A stretch of 64,000 bases of DNA from Dehalobacterium formicoaceticum (GCF_002224645.1 NZ_CP022121.1:992001-1056000); one strand, 5' to 3'; counted from the stretch's first letter, positions 17,659 to 26,865 are shown. The notes: generated by a model from the sequence alone, not told the origin. Numbers and translations are program-made.

Positions 17659-18750
17659 ATGAAAAAAGGGAAAATCAAATATGTCTTTCCCGGGGGCAAT
17701 ACCTCCCAGGGATTTCACTCTTTTTATCAGGACGGACTTAAAGATATGGAAAGGATTTTTATTCTCAAAGGGGGACCGGGAACGGGAAAGTCTACTTTAA
17801 TTCGAAAAATTGGCTTGGAAGTGGTGGAAAGAGGGTATCCGGTGGAGTTTTGGCAATGCTCTTCCGATAATGACTCTTTAGACGGGGTTATCATCCCGGA
17901 TTTTAAAATAGCAATCATTGACGGTACAGCTCCCCATGTGGTAGATCCTCGCTACCCGGGGGTGGTGGATCAAATTATCAATTTAGGGGATCATTGGGAT
18001 GAAGAATATTTGAAAGCCCATAAAAATATCATAAAAAAATTGGTCGATGAGATCAGCGTCAGTTTTCAGGCGGCTTATGAGCAGCTTCATCAAGCCCAAG
18101 AAGCTTATACAGAATGGAAAGAATTGAATACTGATGCCATGGATTTAGATAAGGTCAATCAAAAAACGGAACAATTAATGCAGGAAATTTTTAGCGTCCA
18201 TGTCCCTGTTATTCGCCATATGTTTGCTTCCGCCATTACCCCCAGGGGTTTAGTAAATTTTATTAATAACATCACCGAGGATTGTAAACGGCGTTATATT
18301 TTAAAAGGCTTGCCAGGCACCGGGAAATCAACCTTGATCAAAAAAATTGCCGAAGGGGCGGTGGAAAGAGGCTATCAAGCGGACATTTATCATTGCGCCT
18401 TGGATCCCAATAGCTTGGATATGGTAGTGATTCCCCAACTGGGCATTGCTGTATTAGACGGCAGCAGCCCCCATGTGGAGGAGCCGGAACGGACCGGAGA
18501 TATCGTCATTAATATGCTGGATGCATTGGATTTAGGTGAAATGAGGAAGCAAGGTAAAAAAACCGGTGACATTGAGGCTGAATATAAAAATTATATGAAT
18601 GAAGCCATCAGTAAAATAGCCCAGGCCAAAAATCTTCATGACCAACTGGAAAGCTTCTATATCAAAGCCATGGATTTTGAGGCCGTAGAGCATACAGGAG
18701 CACAAGTACTCAATAAAATATTGAGCCAGGTAGCAAAAAAGGAGGTATAG
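17659..18750 (+). CDS. Tandem P-loop ATPase of unknown function (PRK06851-like)
   Basis: A 363-residue protein made of two similar halves. Each begins with a Walker A (GGPGTGKSTLIRKI at about residue 38, GLPGTGKSTLIKKI at about 217), followed 30-50 residues later by parallel phrases: EFWQCSSDNDSLDGVIIPDF against DIYHCALDPNSLDMVVIPQL, then AIIDGTAPHVVDP against AVLDGSSPHVEEP. The duplication is therefore clear from the sequence. The family is known only as a conserved ATPase of spore-forming and anaerobic Firmicutes. No signal or membrane segment is seen. ATG 17659 lies about 11 nt behind GGAAGGAGAGGG. A terminator-like stem overlaps its stop. Confidence 0.85.
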   Translation: MKKGKIKYVFPGGNTSQGFHSFYQDGLKDMERIFILKGGPGTGKSTLIRKIGLEVVERGYPVEFWQCSSDNDSLDGVIIPDFKIAIIDGTAPHVVDPRYPGVVDQIINLGDHWDEEYLKAHKNIIKKLVDEISVSFQAAYEQLHQAQEAYTEWKELNTDAMDLDKVNQKTEQLMQEIFSVHVPVIRHMFASAITPRGLVNFINNITEDCKRRYILKGLPGTGKSTLIKKIAEGAVERGYQADIYHCALDPNSLDMVVIPQLGIAVLDGSSPHVEEPERTGDIVINMLDALDLGEMRKQGKKTGDIEAEYKNYMNEAISKIAQAKNLHDQLESFYIKAMDFEAVEHTGAQVLNKILSQVAKKEV

Positions 18751-18777
18751 ATTTAGTCTATCCTCCTCTTTTCCTTT
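18741..18777 (+). terminator. Terminator overlapping the end of the tandem ATPase gene
   Basis: GGAGGTATAG (18741-18750, containing the stop codon) pairs with CTATCCTCC (18758-18766) with one bulged base, followed by TCTTTTCCTTTTT. It lies between two convergent genes. Confidence 0.6.
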
Positions 18778-19940
18778 TTAGTGGTTTCGGATCGCCTCAG
18801 CCCCCATTTTTCCTTTTCTATACCGCCAATGATAGAGGCCCAGCCCCGGTAGGGCATAAAACAAGCACAGTGCCAACTGCCAGAGGATATAATTTTCTAA
18901 CACCCGGCTCTCTGCACCGATGACAAAGCAGGCTCTCACCCCATTCAAAAAAGGGGTTAAGGGATTTAAATAATAGACAGGTTTCATGATTTCAGGAAGG
19001 CTTTGGAGAGGCCAAGAATATCCGGTGGTAAAAAAGAGCGTGGTGGCAAAAAATACGCCCAGCTGAAAAATCCGTTCTTCCTTATCACCGGCAATGGCAG
19101 ACAGCATCATCCCCAAAATCGTGATCAAAAGACTAACCTCTAAGGCTAAAAAGTAAAAGGGCAGTATCGAACCCCGGGCAGGAAGATCAAAAACGATCTG
19201 GGCAAAAACAAAAAGCAGGGTCAAGACCAGGGAGAAATAAAGGCAATAGACCAATATTTTAGCACCCAGGCTTTTCCAGGGGGGCTTTCCACTTTGCTTT
19301 TAGATAGAGAAAGAGCCACGGCCGACATGGCCAGGCTAAAGATCCCCGCGCCGCAAATTCCGTAGGTCAGATAATAACTATAGTTATAATGGGGATTAAA
19401 TAAAATATTTTGGGTAAGATGGGTTGGTTGCACCAGATCCCCAGCCTCATCCGGTAAAAAACCTGCGCCGGTCAGGCTTTGCAGGGCAATCCCACCATTA
19501 ATGGATAATAGAATTTCATTGGCTTTGGCATAAATGCTGTTGGCTGCAATATAATTTGTCCCGTCGATGAGCAGGAGGATTTCTCCCCCTTTTTTCTCTT
19601 TGACAGCTGCTTCAAAACCGTCGGGGATCACCAAGCCGGCGATAACTTCACTTTTTTCTACTGCCTTTATGACTTCCTGTTCATTATCAGAAAAAACTAC
19701 TTTAAATTTTTCATTTTCCGTCAGATACCGGGTGACCAGTCTGCTGGTGGAGGTTTGATCCAGATCTACCAGCAGCAATTCCATCTGACCCAGGACTCCT
19801 TTTTGGTAGACCAGGCCAATAAAAATTACCAGGATCAGCAGGATACATGTATAGCTCAGCAAGATCTTGTTTTTAAAAATGCCGCGCAACTCATTTTTTA
19901 TGAAAGTGAAGCACTTTTGGTGATTTGAGCCCTTTTCCAC
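18778..19940 (-). pseudogene. ABC-2 type permease, frameshifted at a C6 run
   Basis: Two overlapping minus-strand frames together make one ~387-residue ABC-2 permease like its upstream neighbour. The first (19940 to 19221) has the N-terminal helix and the large extracytoplasmic domain (LLLVDLDQTSTSRLVTRYL, AGLVIPDGFEAAVKEKKGG); the second (to 18778) carries the remaining helices (LALEVSLLITILGMMLSAIA, TGYSWPLQSLPEIMKPVYYL). The break is at minus-strand AGCCCCCCT (G6 on the plus strand, 19279-19284): adding one C gives ...ESPPWKSLGAKILVYCLYF..., joining both frames without loss. Start is GTG 19940, inside the end of the neighbouring permease. Either the strain lost one base of a C7 run, or the base is a sequencing error. 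Confidence 0.85.
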
Positions 19941-21043
19941 CTGCTCACCGCCTTTCCCCCTCCTATTACCATCAGGCTTACACCTAAAAATAGGATGATC
20001 ATCAACAATAAAACCTGACAGTTCTGTACGTAGCTGCTGTCTGCCGCTCCCGTCAAAGCCAGGGTGCGTAAGGGATTAGCAAAATAGGTTAATGGCTCCA
20101 GATGTCCCAGTACTTGAAGCAATTGGGGCATGCCGCTCATGGGCCAGGTATGGCCGGATAAGATCAATGCCGGCAAGGCAACAACGGTGGCGATCTGCAA
20201 GGCATGGGTTCTTTCCCTGATTACCAAAGAAAGGAGCATGCCCAGGGCGGTTACCGCCATGGAAAATAAAGCTGCTAACAGAATGAGAGCTGATATATCT
20301 CCCTTAAAATCAACTGGAAATAAGGTGACCAGGATCAAAATGGACAGGAGCAGCTCTGTAACGCCGAAGAAAACATAGACCAAAAAGCGGTTTAGAAAGA
20401 CCGGGATCCTCAACCCTTCTTCTTCTGTGTTAAAGGCGGTGACAGAAAAAAGCAGGATGGGGAAATGTCCGATGGCACCAATCAAGCCCCAGATCAGAAA
20501 ATCATAAAAGCTCCCTGTAGGATTCCCTGTTTGGCGCACTTGAATTTGTACCGGTTGGGCCATGCTCATCCCTTCAACAGGGGCATACCCCTTGGCCTGC
20601 AGCCGGGTAATCTCAATCCCGGCATTAAAGGTAAGGATGATGGCACTAGCCCTTTTGGTTGCATTAGAAGAAATCGCCATATTGGCTCCATTAATCCCCA
20701 AATATATTGATGGTTTTTTCCCGGACTTAAGATCCTGGCTAAAGCCCTCAGGCAGAGCCAGAACCACATCGGCTTGCTCCTGCCGGATCAGGTTCAGGCC
20801 TGCCTCTATATGCTCCTCGTATTGCACCACCCGGAATCCTTCGTTGTCCTTAAAATTTTGGACCAGACTTCTGCTGAGGCTGGTTTGATCCTGGTCCACA
20901 ATCACGATTCTGGTATCTTCCACCACTCCATTCTGAAAAACCACCCCAAAATAAACTGTAATCAAGGGAGGCAGGAGCAGGAATAAAACTACCCGCCAAG
21001 GGCTGGAAAGAAATAATTTGATTTCCCCAAAAAATGTTTTCAT
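19898..21043 (-). CDS. ABC-2 type transporter permease
   Basis: A 381-residue permease of the YbhR/YbhS type: one N-terminal helix (PWRVVLFLLLPPLITVYFGV), an extracytoplasmic domain of about 150 residues (IVIVDQDQTSLSRSLVQNF, VVLALPEGFSQDLKSGKKP), then five C-terminal helices including TALGMLLSLVIRERTHALQI and ALPALILSGHTWPMSGMPQ. Such proteins form dimeric export channels driven by a separate ATPase. The gene lies 15 nt after the HlyD-type adaptor gene and overlaps the next permease by 43 nt, so the two permeases are likely a heterodimer. No ABC ATPase gene accompanies them in the window. Confidence 0.9.
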   Translation of the reverse strand: MKTFFGEIKLFLSSPWRVVLFLLLPPLITVYFGVVFQNGVVEDTRIVIVDQDQTSLSRSLVQNFKDNEGFRVVQYEEHIEAGLNLIRQEQADVVLALPEGFSQDLKSGKKPSIYLGINGANMAISSNATKRASAIILTFNAGIEITRLQAKGYAPVEGMSMAQPVQIQVRQTGNPTGSFYDFLIWGLIGAIGHFPILLFSVTAFNTEEEGLRIPVFLNRFLVYVFFGVTELLLSILILVTLFPVDFKGDISALILLAALFSMAVTALGMLLSLVIRERTHALQIATVVALPALILSGHTWPMSGMPQLLQVLGHLEPLTYFANPLRTLALTGAADSSYVQNCQVLLLMIILFLGVSLMVIGGGKAVSRWKRAQITKSASLS

Positions 21044-21058
21044 ATCCCTCCTCCCAAG

Positions 21059-22192
21059 CTAATTTTTTCGGATAAATTGCGCATAAGCAGTCATCCCGGG
21101 ATAAATCTGTTCCTCCCCTAAATCGGTGAGCACTACTTTCACCTGGTAAGCCAAAACATCGTCTTCCTGGTTATTGGCCGCCTTTTGAGCCGCAAAATTT
21201 GGTTTTAAATCAATATGTTTCACGGTACCGGGAAAGATCTGATCCCCCAAAGCGTTAAAGCGTACCTGTACCTCTTGCCCTAAAGATACCTGGGATAGGT
21301 CAGATTCATAAACGTTTAAAAGCATACTGATATTTTTTAAATCTGCTACTGTTGCAATAATCATGCCGGTTGAAACCAACTCGCCCTCTTTACAATTGAG
21401 CATCGTCACCGTCCCCCTTTGGGGGGCCAGGATTTTGGTATCTGCGATTAAAGAATTTATCTCCTCCAAACCGGCCAAAGCCTCCTGATATTTTTGCTCA
21501 GCCACCTGAACCTGCATTTGTCCCGCATTAGCGGCATTTAAGGCCCCGGCAGCCTGATCGACTAATCCCTGGGCCGCATCCCGGTCCTGGGTGCGGGCAC
21601 CTTCCTGGGCCAGGGAATATTGTTCCTGAGCTATTTTTAATTGGGTTTCCGCCTCATCTTTTTTCTGGGCCGCGATCGCTCCTTTTTCATAAAGTTTTTC
21701 CACCCGCTCATAGGTTTTCTCCATCATCTCATAATTAGCCTTTGCCTGAGCAATTTCTTGAGAGCGGGCCCCTGCTTCCGCCTTATTTAACTGAGCCTGG
21801 GCAGCCTGCAAAGCACCGGAGGCCTGTTCCACATTGGCGCCGGCAACTTTTGCCTGCAGTTCCACTCCTTCTTTTGCCATCTGCACTTGAGCTTCTACCT
21901 GTTTTTTCTTGGCCTGGAGCTGAGCGCTGTCAATTTCGGCGATCAAATCTCCTGCTGCCACCTGCTGCCCTTCTTCCACATAAATGGTGGAGATTTTGCC
22001 CGCTATTTTCGTATTAAGATCTACTTCCTCCCCTTCCGCATTGCCCTGGAGCACCAGTCCTTGTGCCGGATCAAATCCTCCCGGGGCAGCATCAGCACCA
22101 TTTTTTCCGCAGGCGCCGGCAAAGAGAGATGTCAGAAGGAGAAGGATCAGCAAAACCCCCAAGGGTCGATGTCTTTTTAAAGCTTCACTCAT
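21059..22192 (-). CDS. HlyD/AcrA-type periplasmic adaptor lipoprotein
   Basis: A 377-residue membrane-fusion protein. The N terminus is a lipoprotein signal ending in LFAGAC. A biotinyl-lipoyl half (GKISTIYVEEGQQVAAGDLIAEID), a long coiled-coil hairpin rich in Ala, Gln and Glu (about residues 75-235), the second lipoyl half (ILAPQRGTVTMLNCKEGELV) and a beta-barrel (VRFNALGDQIFPGTVKHI) follow in order. It bridges the permease to a TolC-like duct or substrate. It is encoded between tolC and the permeases, overlapping the tolC stop by 8 nt, in a MarR-headed operon. Confidence 0.92.
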   Translation of the reverse strand: MSEALKRHRPLGVLLILLLLTSLFAGACGKNGADAAPGGFDPAQGLVLQGNAEGEEVDLNTKIAGKISTIYVEEGQQVAAGDLIAEIDSAQLQAKKKQVEAQVQMAKEGVELQAKVAGANVEQASGALQAAQAQLNKAEAGARSQEIAQAKANYEMMEKTYERVEKLYEKGAIAAQKKDEAETQLKIAQEQYSLAQEGARTQDRDAAQGLVDQAAGALNAANAGQMQVQVAEQKYQEALAGLEEINSLIADTKILAPQRGTVTMLNCKEGELVSTGMIIATVADLKNISMLLNVYESDLSQVSLGQEVQVRFNALGDQIFPGTVKHIDLKPNFAAQKAANNQEDDVLAYQVKVVLTDLGEEQIYPGMTAYAQFIRKN

Positions 22193-23588
22193 GTTCTCTT
22201 TCCCCCTCAGGTTGTCTGATTATTTTTTCATCTCCGCAGATATCCGTCTCATATTTGCTTTTAGCCATGTGATAACCATAGGTGATTTCTACCACCTTTT
22301 CTTCTACCTCACTGAGCTTTTCCTGAGCAGCTAACACTTCAAAAACAGTACCGGCGGCATCCTCCATATTAAGAGATTTTAGGGCGGCGGAAGGAATCCC
22401 GTAGCCTTCCTGATAGCGGAAGGTTACAATATTCAAAGCTTCTTCCGCTTCCTTTACGGAGTCTTTTACTTGGTTAAGCATTTTCTCCGCAGCAAGGAAG
22501 GTTTGGTAGGATCCATAGACACTGCTTTTTACGGATTGTTTTGCATTTTCCAAGGTAAGATTGGCCTGATCCAAATCCATTTGACTCTGGCGATAGTCGA
22601 AGGTATGGGGGCTGGTATACCGTTTGGCTAACTCCATATTGATCCGGCTTACTTCCAGCTCCATCTCTCCCTTTTTAATTTCCAGGCGATTTTCTAATGC
22701 CTGCGCCAATCCAATCTCCAAAGGGGTGATTTCCTGTTCCGCCGTATAATCATCCAGCAAAATCACCTCAGTCTCCGGGCTTAAACCTATTACCTTTTTC
22801 AAGGCAAACTCTGCTAAGGACAAGTCCTTATGCCCATTTTCCAAATCGGCTTGTAAAAGATCAAGCTGAGCTTTTGCCATGAGCATATCATCTTTAGCCC
22901 TAAATCCAGCTTCAAAACTATCCTTAGCTAACTGATACTGGCTTTTTCCCCGCTGGGCAGCAGCTCTTTTCACTCCCACAATGCGCTGCTGCTTCAAAAC
23001 CTCATAGTAATTTTGCCGTGTCAGAAGTGCATACTGTTGATAGGCCTGCTCCACGCCGATTTGGGTAACATTAAGTCCCAAAGCGGCTTGGGCATGATAA
23101 AGATCCACCACTTTAGCGTTATCATAATTATCAATGCGGTAGGCAGAGTAATTACTTAATTCCTGGGCTGCCCCAGTCAATGCTTTTTCCTTTTCTTCAA
23201 TTTGTTTCGGTGTCAGATATAAGTCCGAATCCGTGCCAATGATCCCCCTGTCAATTAAACTCTTTAGGGTATCCAGGTCACTGCGAGCTTTGCGGTATTC
23301 ATCCCAACCGTCACTGATCTTTTCGTCGGCATCAATAAGTTTTTGCCGATAGAATTCCGCCCGATCCAAATCCAACTCCCGGGTACCAATTTCCTTCTCT
23401 AAAAGCTTAAGCTCCAGGTTATTGGCCCAGGTCAGATTGATCGCCTCCCTCAAGGTAATCCGATATACTTCCCCCTGTTGAGAGGTACCCGCCCAGGCAC
23501 TGCCAGGGCAAGCACATACGAACAAGATCAAACCTACCAGCAATATCTTGATCTTTTCCAATTTATCCACGTTTTTCACGCCTTTCAC
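22185..23588 (-). CDS. TolC family efflux protein
   Basis: A 467-residue protein with a signal peptide (ILLVGLILFVCACPGSAWAG) and two TolC-type repeats of long alpha-helices: ITLREAINLTWANNLELKLLE at the start is the usual repeat opening, and helices with LTRQNYYEVLKQQRIVGVKR and YQTFLAAEKMLNQVKDSVKE follow. In diderms TolC spans the outer membrane; in this apparently Gram-positive lineage the location is unclear and may be an extracytoplasmic helper. GTG 23588 is chosen because CAGGTGAATAAGC sits just before it. It begins 2 nt after the marR stop and overlaps the adaptor gene. Confidence 0.87.
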   Translation of the reverse strand: MKGVKNVDKLEKIKILLVGLILFVCACPGSAWAGTSQQGEVYRITLREAINLTWANNLELKLLEKEIGTRELDLDRAEFYRQKLIDADEKISDGWDEYRKARSDLDTLKSLIDRGIIGTDSDLYLTPKQIEEKEKALTGAAQELSNYSAYRIDNYDNAKVVDLYHAQAALGLNVTQIGVEQAYQQYALLTRQNYYEVLKQQRIVGVKRAAAQRGKSQYQLAKDSFEAGFRAKDDMLMAKAQLDLLQADLENGHKDLSLAEFALKKVIGLSPETEVILLDDYTAEQEITPLEIGLAQALENRLEIKKGEMELEVSRINMELAKRYTSPHTFDYRQSQMDLDQANLTLENAKQSVKSSVYGSYQTFLAAEKMLNQVKDSVKEAEEALNIVTFRYQEGYGIPSAALKSLNMEDAAGTVFEVLAAQEKLSEVEEKVVEITYGYHMAKSKYETDICGDEKIIRQPEGEREHE

Positions 23589-23590
23589 GC

Positions 23591-24073
23591 TTATTCACCT
23601 GATCCTTTTGTTTTTTCTCCCCATTGAATTTTTTGTAAAAGATTGATCAACATTTCCTTTTCATTATCTGAGAGAGGACTCATGACCTTTTCCGTATATT
23701 CCTTGAAAGGAAGAAATAGTTCCGCCACTTTTTCTTTCCCCTCGGCAGTTAATTTAACCCGCATACTTCTCCGATCCTTAGGATCGATCTCTCTGGTGAC
23801 TAAACCGGATTTTTCCAGGCGGTCGATTAATCCGGAAATATTGGCACGGGATACCAACAATTCCTCGCCCAATTCCCATAATGCCATGGACTCATTTTTA
23901 TATAACAGCAGCAAAACATTAAACTTGGTTTGAGATAATTGCCAACGGGAAAAAAATCGGCCATAAGTTTTTTCTAAATAGCCATAGGTACTAGCCATGT
24001 GCAGAACCACTTTCCCCGAAAGGGTATCTACCCACCAATAGCCGGGCAATTCTTTAAAGTGTTTCTTCTCCAT
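23591..24073 (-). CDS. MarR family transcriptional regulator
   Basis: A 160-residue winged-helix repressor: helices around FSRWQLSQTKFNVLLLLY, recognition helix region LLVSRANISGLIDRLEKSGLV, then the wing REIDPKDRRSMRVKLTAEG. MarR proteins commonly sense small aromatic or toxic compounds and release an efflux operon. It is the first gene of the tolC-hlyD-permease operon. ATG 24073 follows GGAGGGAGG. A perfect 18-bp palindrome lies 18 nt upstream of its start and is the likely self-operator. Confidence 0.94.
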   Translation of the reverse strand: MEKKHFKELPGYWWVDTLSGKVVLHMASTYGYLEKTYGRFFSRWQLSQTKFNVLLLLYKNESMALWELGEELLVSRANISGLIDRLEKSGLVTREIDPKDRRSMRVKLTAEGKEKVAELFLPFKEYTEKVMSPLSDNEKEMLINLLQKIQWGEKTKGSGE

Positions 24074-24090
24074 TTTTGCCTCCCTCCATT

Positions 24091-24108
24091 TAGTTAATAT
24101 ATTAACTA
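24091..24108. promoter_or_regulatory. Palindromic operator candidate for the MarR regulator
   Basis: TAGTTAATATATTAACTA is a perfect 18-bp palindrome just upstream of the marR ribosome site. MarR proteins typically bind 16-20 bp AT-rich palindromes overlapping their own promoter, so autoregulation of the efflux operon is inferred. Confidence 0.65.
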
Positions 24109-24220
24109 TTAAGTTATTATTATTTTATAAGTAAATGAAGGATCTGTAAAGGGGAAAATTGGTAAAAAGGAACTATGGGAAAATGCAGCTATGAGGTAAA
24201 AAAGGAGGTGTAGAGGCAGA

Positions 24221-24248
24221 TTATTAACCTTGTGGGATATGGTATAAT
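24221..24248 (+). promoter_or_regulatory. SigA-type promoter of uvrB
   Basis: TTATTA (24221-24226), a 16-bp spacer and a perfect TATAAT (24243-24248) precede uvrB. The block from TTAACC through the start of uvrB is repeated in degraded form before uvrA at about 27830. No GAAC-N4-GTTC LexA box is evident. Confidence 0.7.
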
Positions 24249-24285
24249 AGAAGAATAGAGTAAATTAAAAAGCGAGGTCAGAATC

Positions 24286-26268
24286 ATGAGCGATTTTAAA
24301 ATAAAATCTTCTTACCATCCCACCGGGGACCAGCCCCAGGCTATTGAGCGCTTGGTGGAGGGCATTCTGGCCGGAGAAAAGAACCAAGTGCTTTTAGGGG
24401 TTACCGGGTCGGGGAAAACCTTTACCATGGCCAATGTCATTGAAAAGGTAAAAAAACCCACCCTGGTCATAGCTCATAATAAAACCTTGGCCGCTCAATT
24501 ATGCGGGGAGTTTAAGGAGTTTTTCCCCGATAATGCGGTAGAGTACTTTGTCAGTTATTATGATTATTATCAACCGGAAGCATATATTGCCCATACAGAT
24601 ACCTATATTGAAAAAGATGCTTCCATTAATGATGAAATAGAAAAGCTGCGTCACTCGGCCACGGCATCTCTTTCCGAACGGCGGGATGTGATTATTGTGG
24701 CCAGCGTTTCCGCCATTTATGGCTTGGGGTCTCCTGAAGATTATCAACAAATGACATTGAGTTTAAGGGTGGGACAGAGCCAGGAACGGGACCGCATCGT
24801 GCGTAAACTGGTGGATATGCAATATGCCCGTAATGAAATGGATTTCCACCGGGGCACCTTCCGGGTGCGGGGAGATGTGATTGAAATCTTTCCTGTTTCA
24901 TCCAGTGAAAGGGCTCTGCGGGTGGAAATGTTCGGCGATGAAATAGAACGCATCGTGGAAATAGATACCTTGACGGGAGAAATACTAGGCCAGTTGCGCC
25001 ATGCGGCTGTCTTCCCGGCCAGTCACTATGTGACGGAAGAAGAAAAGATGAAAAAAGCCATCAGCACCATTGAATTGGAGTTGGCGGAGAGACTGAAGGT
25101 TTTGCGGGAACAGAATAAATTGCTGGAAGCCCAGCGCTTGGAGCAAAGGACCAATTTTGATCTTGAAATGATGCAGGAAATGGGATATTGTCAGGGGATC
25201 GAAAACTATTCCCGCCATTTAAGCGCACGGGCTCCCGGGGAGCCTCCTTATACTCTAATCGACTATTTCCCGGAAGATTTTTTGCTGGTCATTGATGAAT
25301 CCCATGTGACCCTGCCTCAGATCAGAGGGATGTACGAAGGGGATAAATCACGAAAAACAACTCTGGTGGAACACGGTTTTCGTTTACCGTCTGCCTTGGA
25401 TAACCGTCCTCTAATGTTTCCCGAATTTGAAAAAAAGATCAATCAGGCAGTCTTCGTATCGGCCACACCCGGATCTTATGAAATGGAACACAGTAAAAAA
25501 ATTGTGGAACAGATTATCCGCCCCACCGGTCTCCTGGACCCGGAGATTGAAGTACGGCCGGTACAGGGACAAATCGATGACCTGATTGGAGAAATCAAAA
25601 AGCGGGTCGACAAAAATCAACGGGTTTTGGTAACCACATTAACAAAACGCATGGCGGAGGATTTAACGGACTATCTCAAAGAGCTGGATATCAAAGTGCG
25701 CTATTTACATTCCGATGTAAAAACCTTGGAACGCATGGAAATTATCCGGGAATTGCGTCTGGGTGTCTTTGATGTGTTGGTGGGGATTAATCTGCTGCGA
25801 GAAGGTTTGGACTTGCCGGAAGTTTCCCTGGTGGCAATCCTGGATGCGGATAAAGAAGGATTTTTACGATCGGAGCGTTCTTTGATTCAGACCATTGGGC
25901 GGGCAGCCCGCAATGCGGAAGGCCGGGTCATTATGTATGGGGATCGGATCACAGATTCCATGGAAAAAGCAATTTCAGAAACCAATCGCAGGCGGTTACT
26001 ACAGATCAATTATAATCAGGTGCATCATATTATCCCTCAAACAGTACAAAAGGCGGTGCACGATACCTTGGGCATTACCATGGCAGCAGAGCCTGAGGCA
26101 CAATATCAGGTGGATGGAAAATTGAAAAAGCTGTCTAAGAAGGAAGGGGAAAAGATGATCCGCACCTTAGAAAAAGAAATGCGGGAAGCGGCGCGTCATT
26201 TGGAGTTCGAACGTGCTGCTGAATTAAGAGATATTATCATCGAGGTACGGGCTCAGATCAAAAACTAA
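24286..26268 (+). CDS. uvrB: Excinuclease ABC subunit B
   Basis: UvrB is the damage-verifying helicase of nucleotide excision repair, loaded by UvrA and then joined by UvrC. The 660 residues include Walker [14 protein letters not shown] (about residue 39), the beta-hairpin region [20 protein letters not shown] that inserts between strands, the DESH box [11 protein letters not shown], helicase motifs [15 protein letters not shown] and [13 protein letters not shown], and a C-terminal UVR motif [13 protein letters not shown] that binds UvrC. ATG 24286 has GAGGTC a few bases upstream. The normal partner uvrA lies 1.75 kb downstream, separated by a REP/RAYT insertion. Confidence 0.98.
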   Translation: MSDFKIKSSYHPTGDQPQAIERLVEGILAGEKNQVLLGVTGSGKTFTMANVIEKVKKPTLVIAHNKTLAAQLCGEFKEFFPDNAVEYFVSYYDYYQPEAYIAHTDTYIEKDASINDEIEKLRHSATASLSERRDVIIVASVSAIYGLGSPEDYQQMTLSLRVGQSQERDRIVRKLVDMQYARNEMDFHRGTFRVRGDVIEIFPVSSSERALRVEMFGDEIERIVEIDTLTGEILGQLRHAAVFPASHYVTEEEKMKKAISTIELELAERLKVLREQNKLLEAQRLEQRTNFDLEMMQEMGYCQGIENYSRHLSARAPGEPPYTLIDYFPEDFLLVIDESHVTLPQIRGMYEGDKSRKTTLVEHGFRLPSALDNRPLMFPEFEKKINQAVFVSATPGSYEMEHSKKIVEQIIRPTGLLDPEIEVRPVQGQIDDLIGEIKKRVDKNQRVLVTTLTKRMAEDLTDYLKELDIKVRYLHSDVKTLERMEIIRELRLGVFDVLVGINLLREGLDLPEVSLVAILDADKEGFLRSERSLIQTIGRAARNAEGRVIMYGDRITDSMEKAISETNRRRLLQINYNQVHHIIPQTVQKAVHDTLGITMAAEPEAQYQVDGKLKKLSKKEGEKMIRTLEKEMREAARHLEFERAAELRDIIIEVRAQIKN

Positions 26269-26297
26269 GGGGACAAGGTACCTGTCCCCTTGTCCCC
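26269..26297. repeat. REP-like hairpin (left copy) after uvrB
   Basis: GGGGACAAGG (26269-26278) and CCTTGTCCCC (26288-26297) are perfect arms around TACCTGTCC, starting immediately after the uvrB stop. The core is repeated at 27776-27806, so two copies bracket the uvrB-uvrA insertion. It could also terminate uvrB transcripts. Confidence 0.75.
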
Positions 26298-26301
26298 CCC
26301 C

Positions 26302-26736
26302 AAGCTGTACCTACTTAAAGAATTTCAAAGATTAAAAGAGGAAGAACAAAAACAGCTGGGATGGAATGCTAAAAGAGAATTAGCTAAAATTAATTATCAT
26401 ATACATACTGATGCCATTAAACAAAATCTTATTCCTGAGGAACTAACGAAACAACAGATATCGCTTGTATATGCTAATGAAGCGGATGTATTAAATGTAG
26501 CATTATTTGGGAAAACAGCAAAGCAATGGAGGGAAGCAAATCCAGATAAAAAGGGAAATATTAGAGATTACGCTTCTATTAATGAACTTATATGTTTATC
26601 CAATATGGAGAATATTAATGCCGTTTTAATTAATGATGGAATTAGTCAAAGTGACCGATTGGTAAGATTAAATAAAATAGCCATCCAGCAAATGATGATA
26701 TTGGAAGATCAAACTCCCGGGAAGTTAATTAGATAA
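26302..26736 (+). pseudogene. KilA-N family protein, C-terminal remnant
   Basis: The frame encodes about 145 residues resembling the C-terminal part of KilA-N domain phage-type proteins: NYHIHTDAIKQNLIPEELTK, then LVYANEADVLNVALFGKTAK, QWREANPDKKGNIRDYASI and RLVRLNKIAIQQMMILE. The DNA-binding KilA-N domain that should precede it is absent; homology begins right at the REP hairpin and the only start (TTG 26290) lies within the repeat. I therefore read it as a 5'-truncated relic, most likely phage- or element-derived. AT-richer than its neighbours. The assignment rests on recalled family sequence, not on a search. Confidence 0.65.
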
Positions 26737-26809
26737 CTGTGATGCTTTGAATTTAGCCTAATAAAGAGCTAATATTTTTAAATTTAAATTTGGTTATCAT
26801 ATAAATAAA

Positions 26810-26841
26810 TTTTAATTCCCCCGAATTCGGGGGAATTAAAA
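26810..26841. repeat. Perfect 32-bp palindrome
   Basis: TTTTAATTCCCCCGAATTC and its mirror complete a fully symmetric 32-base sequence, with A-rich and T-rich ends. It lies between the KilA-N relic and the RAYT gene. It could serve as a bidirectional terminator or be part of the mobile unit; in-window repeats of it were not seen. Confidence 0.6.
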
Positions 26842-26865
26842 ATATGAATATGCAGACCATGGGGG

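Noticed and set aside
20130-20888. Plus-strand open frames over the permease and adaptor genes
   Set aside because: They are antisense shadows of well-supported minus-strand genes and show no recognisable domain.
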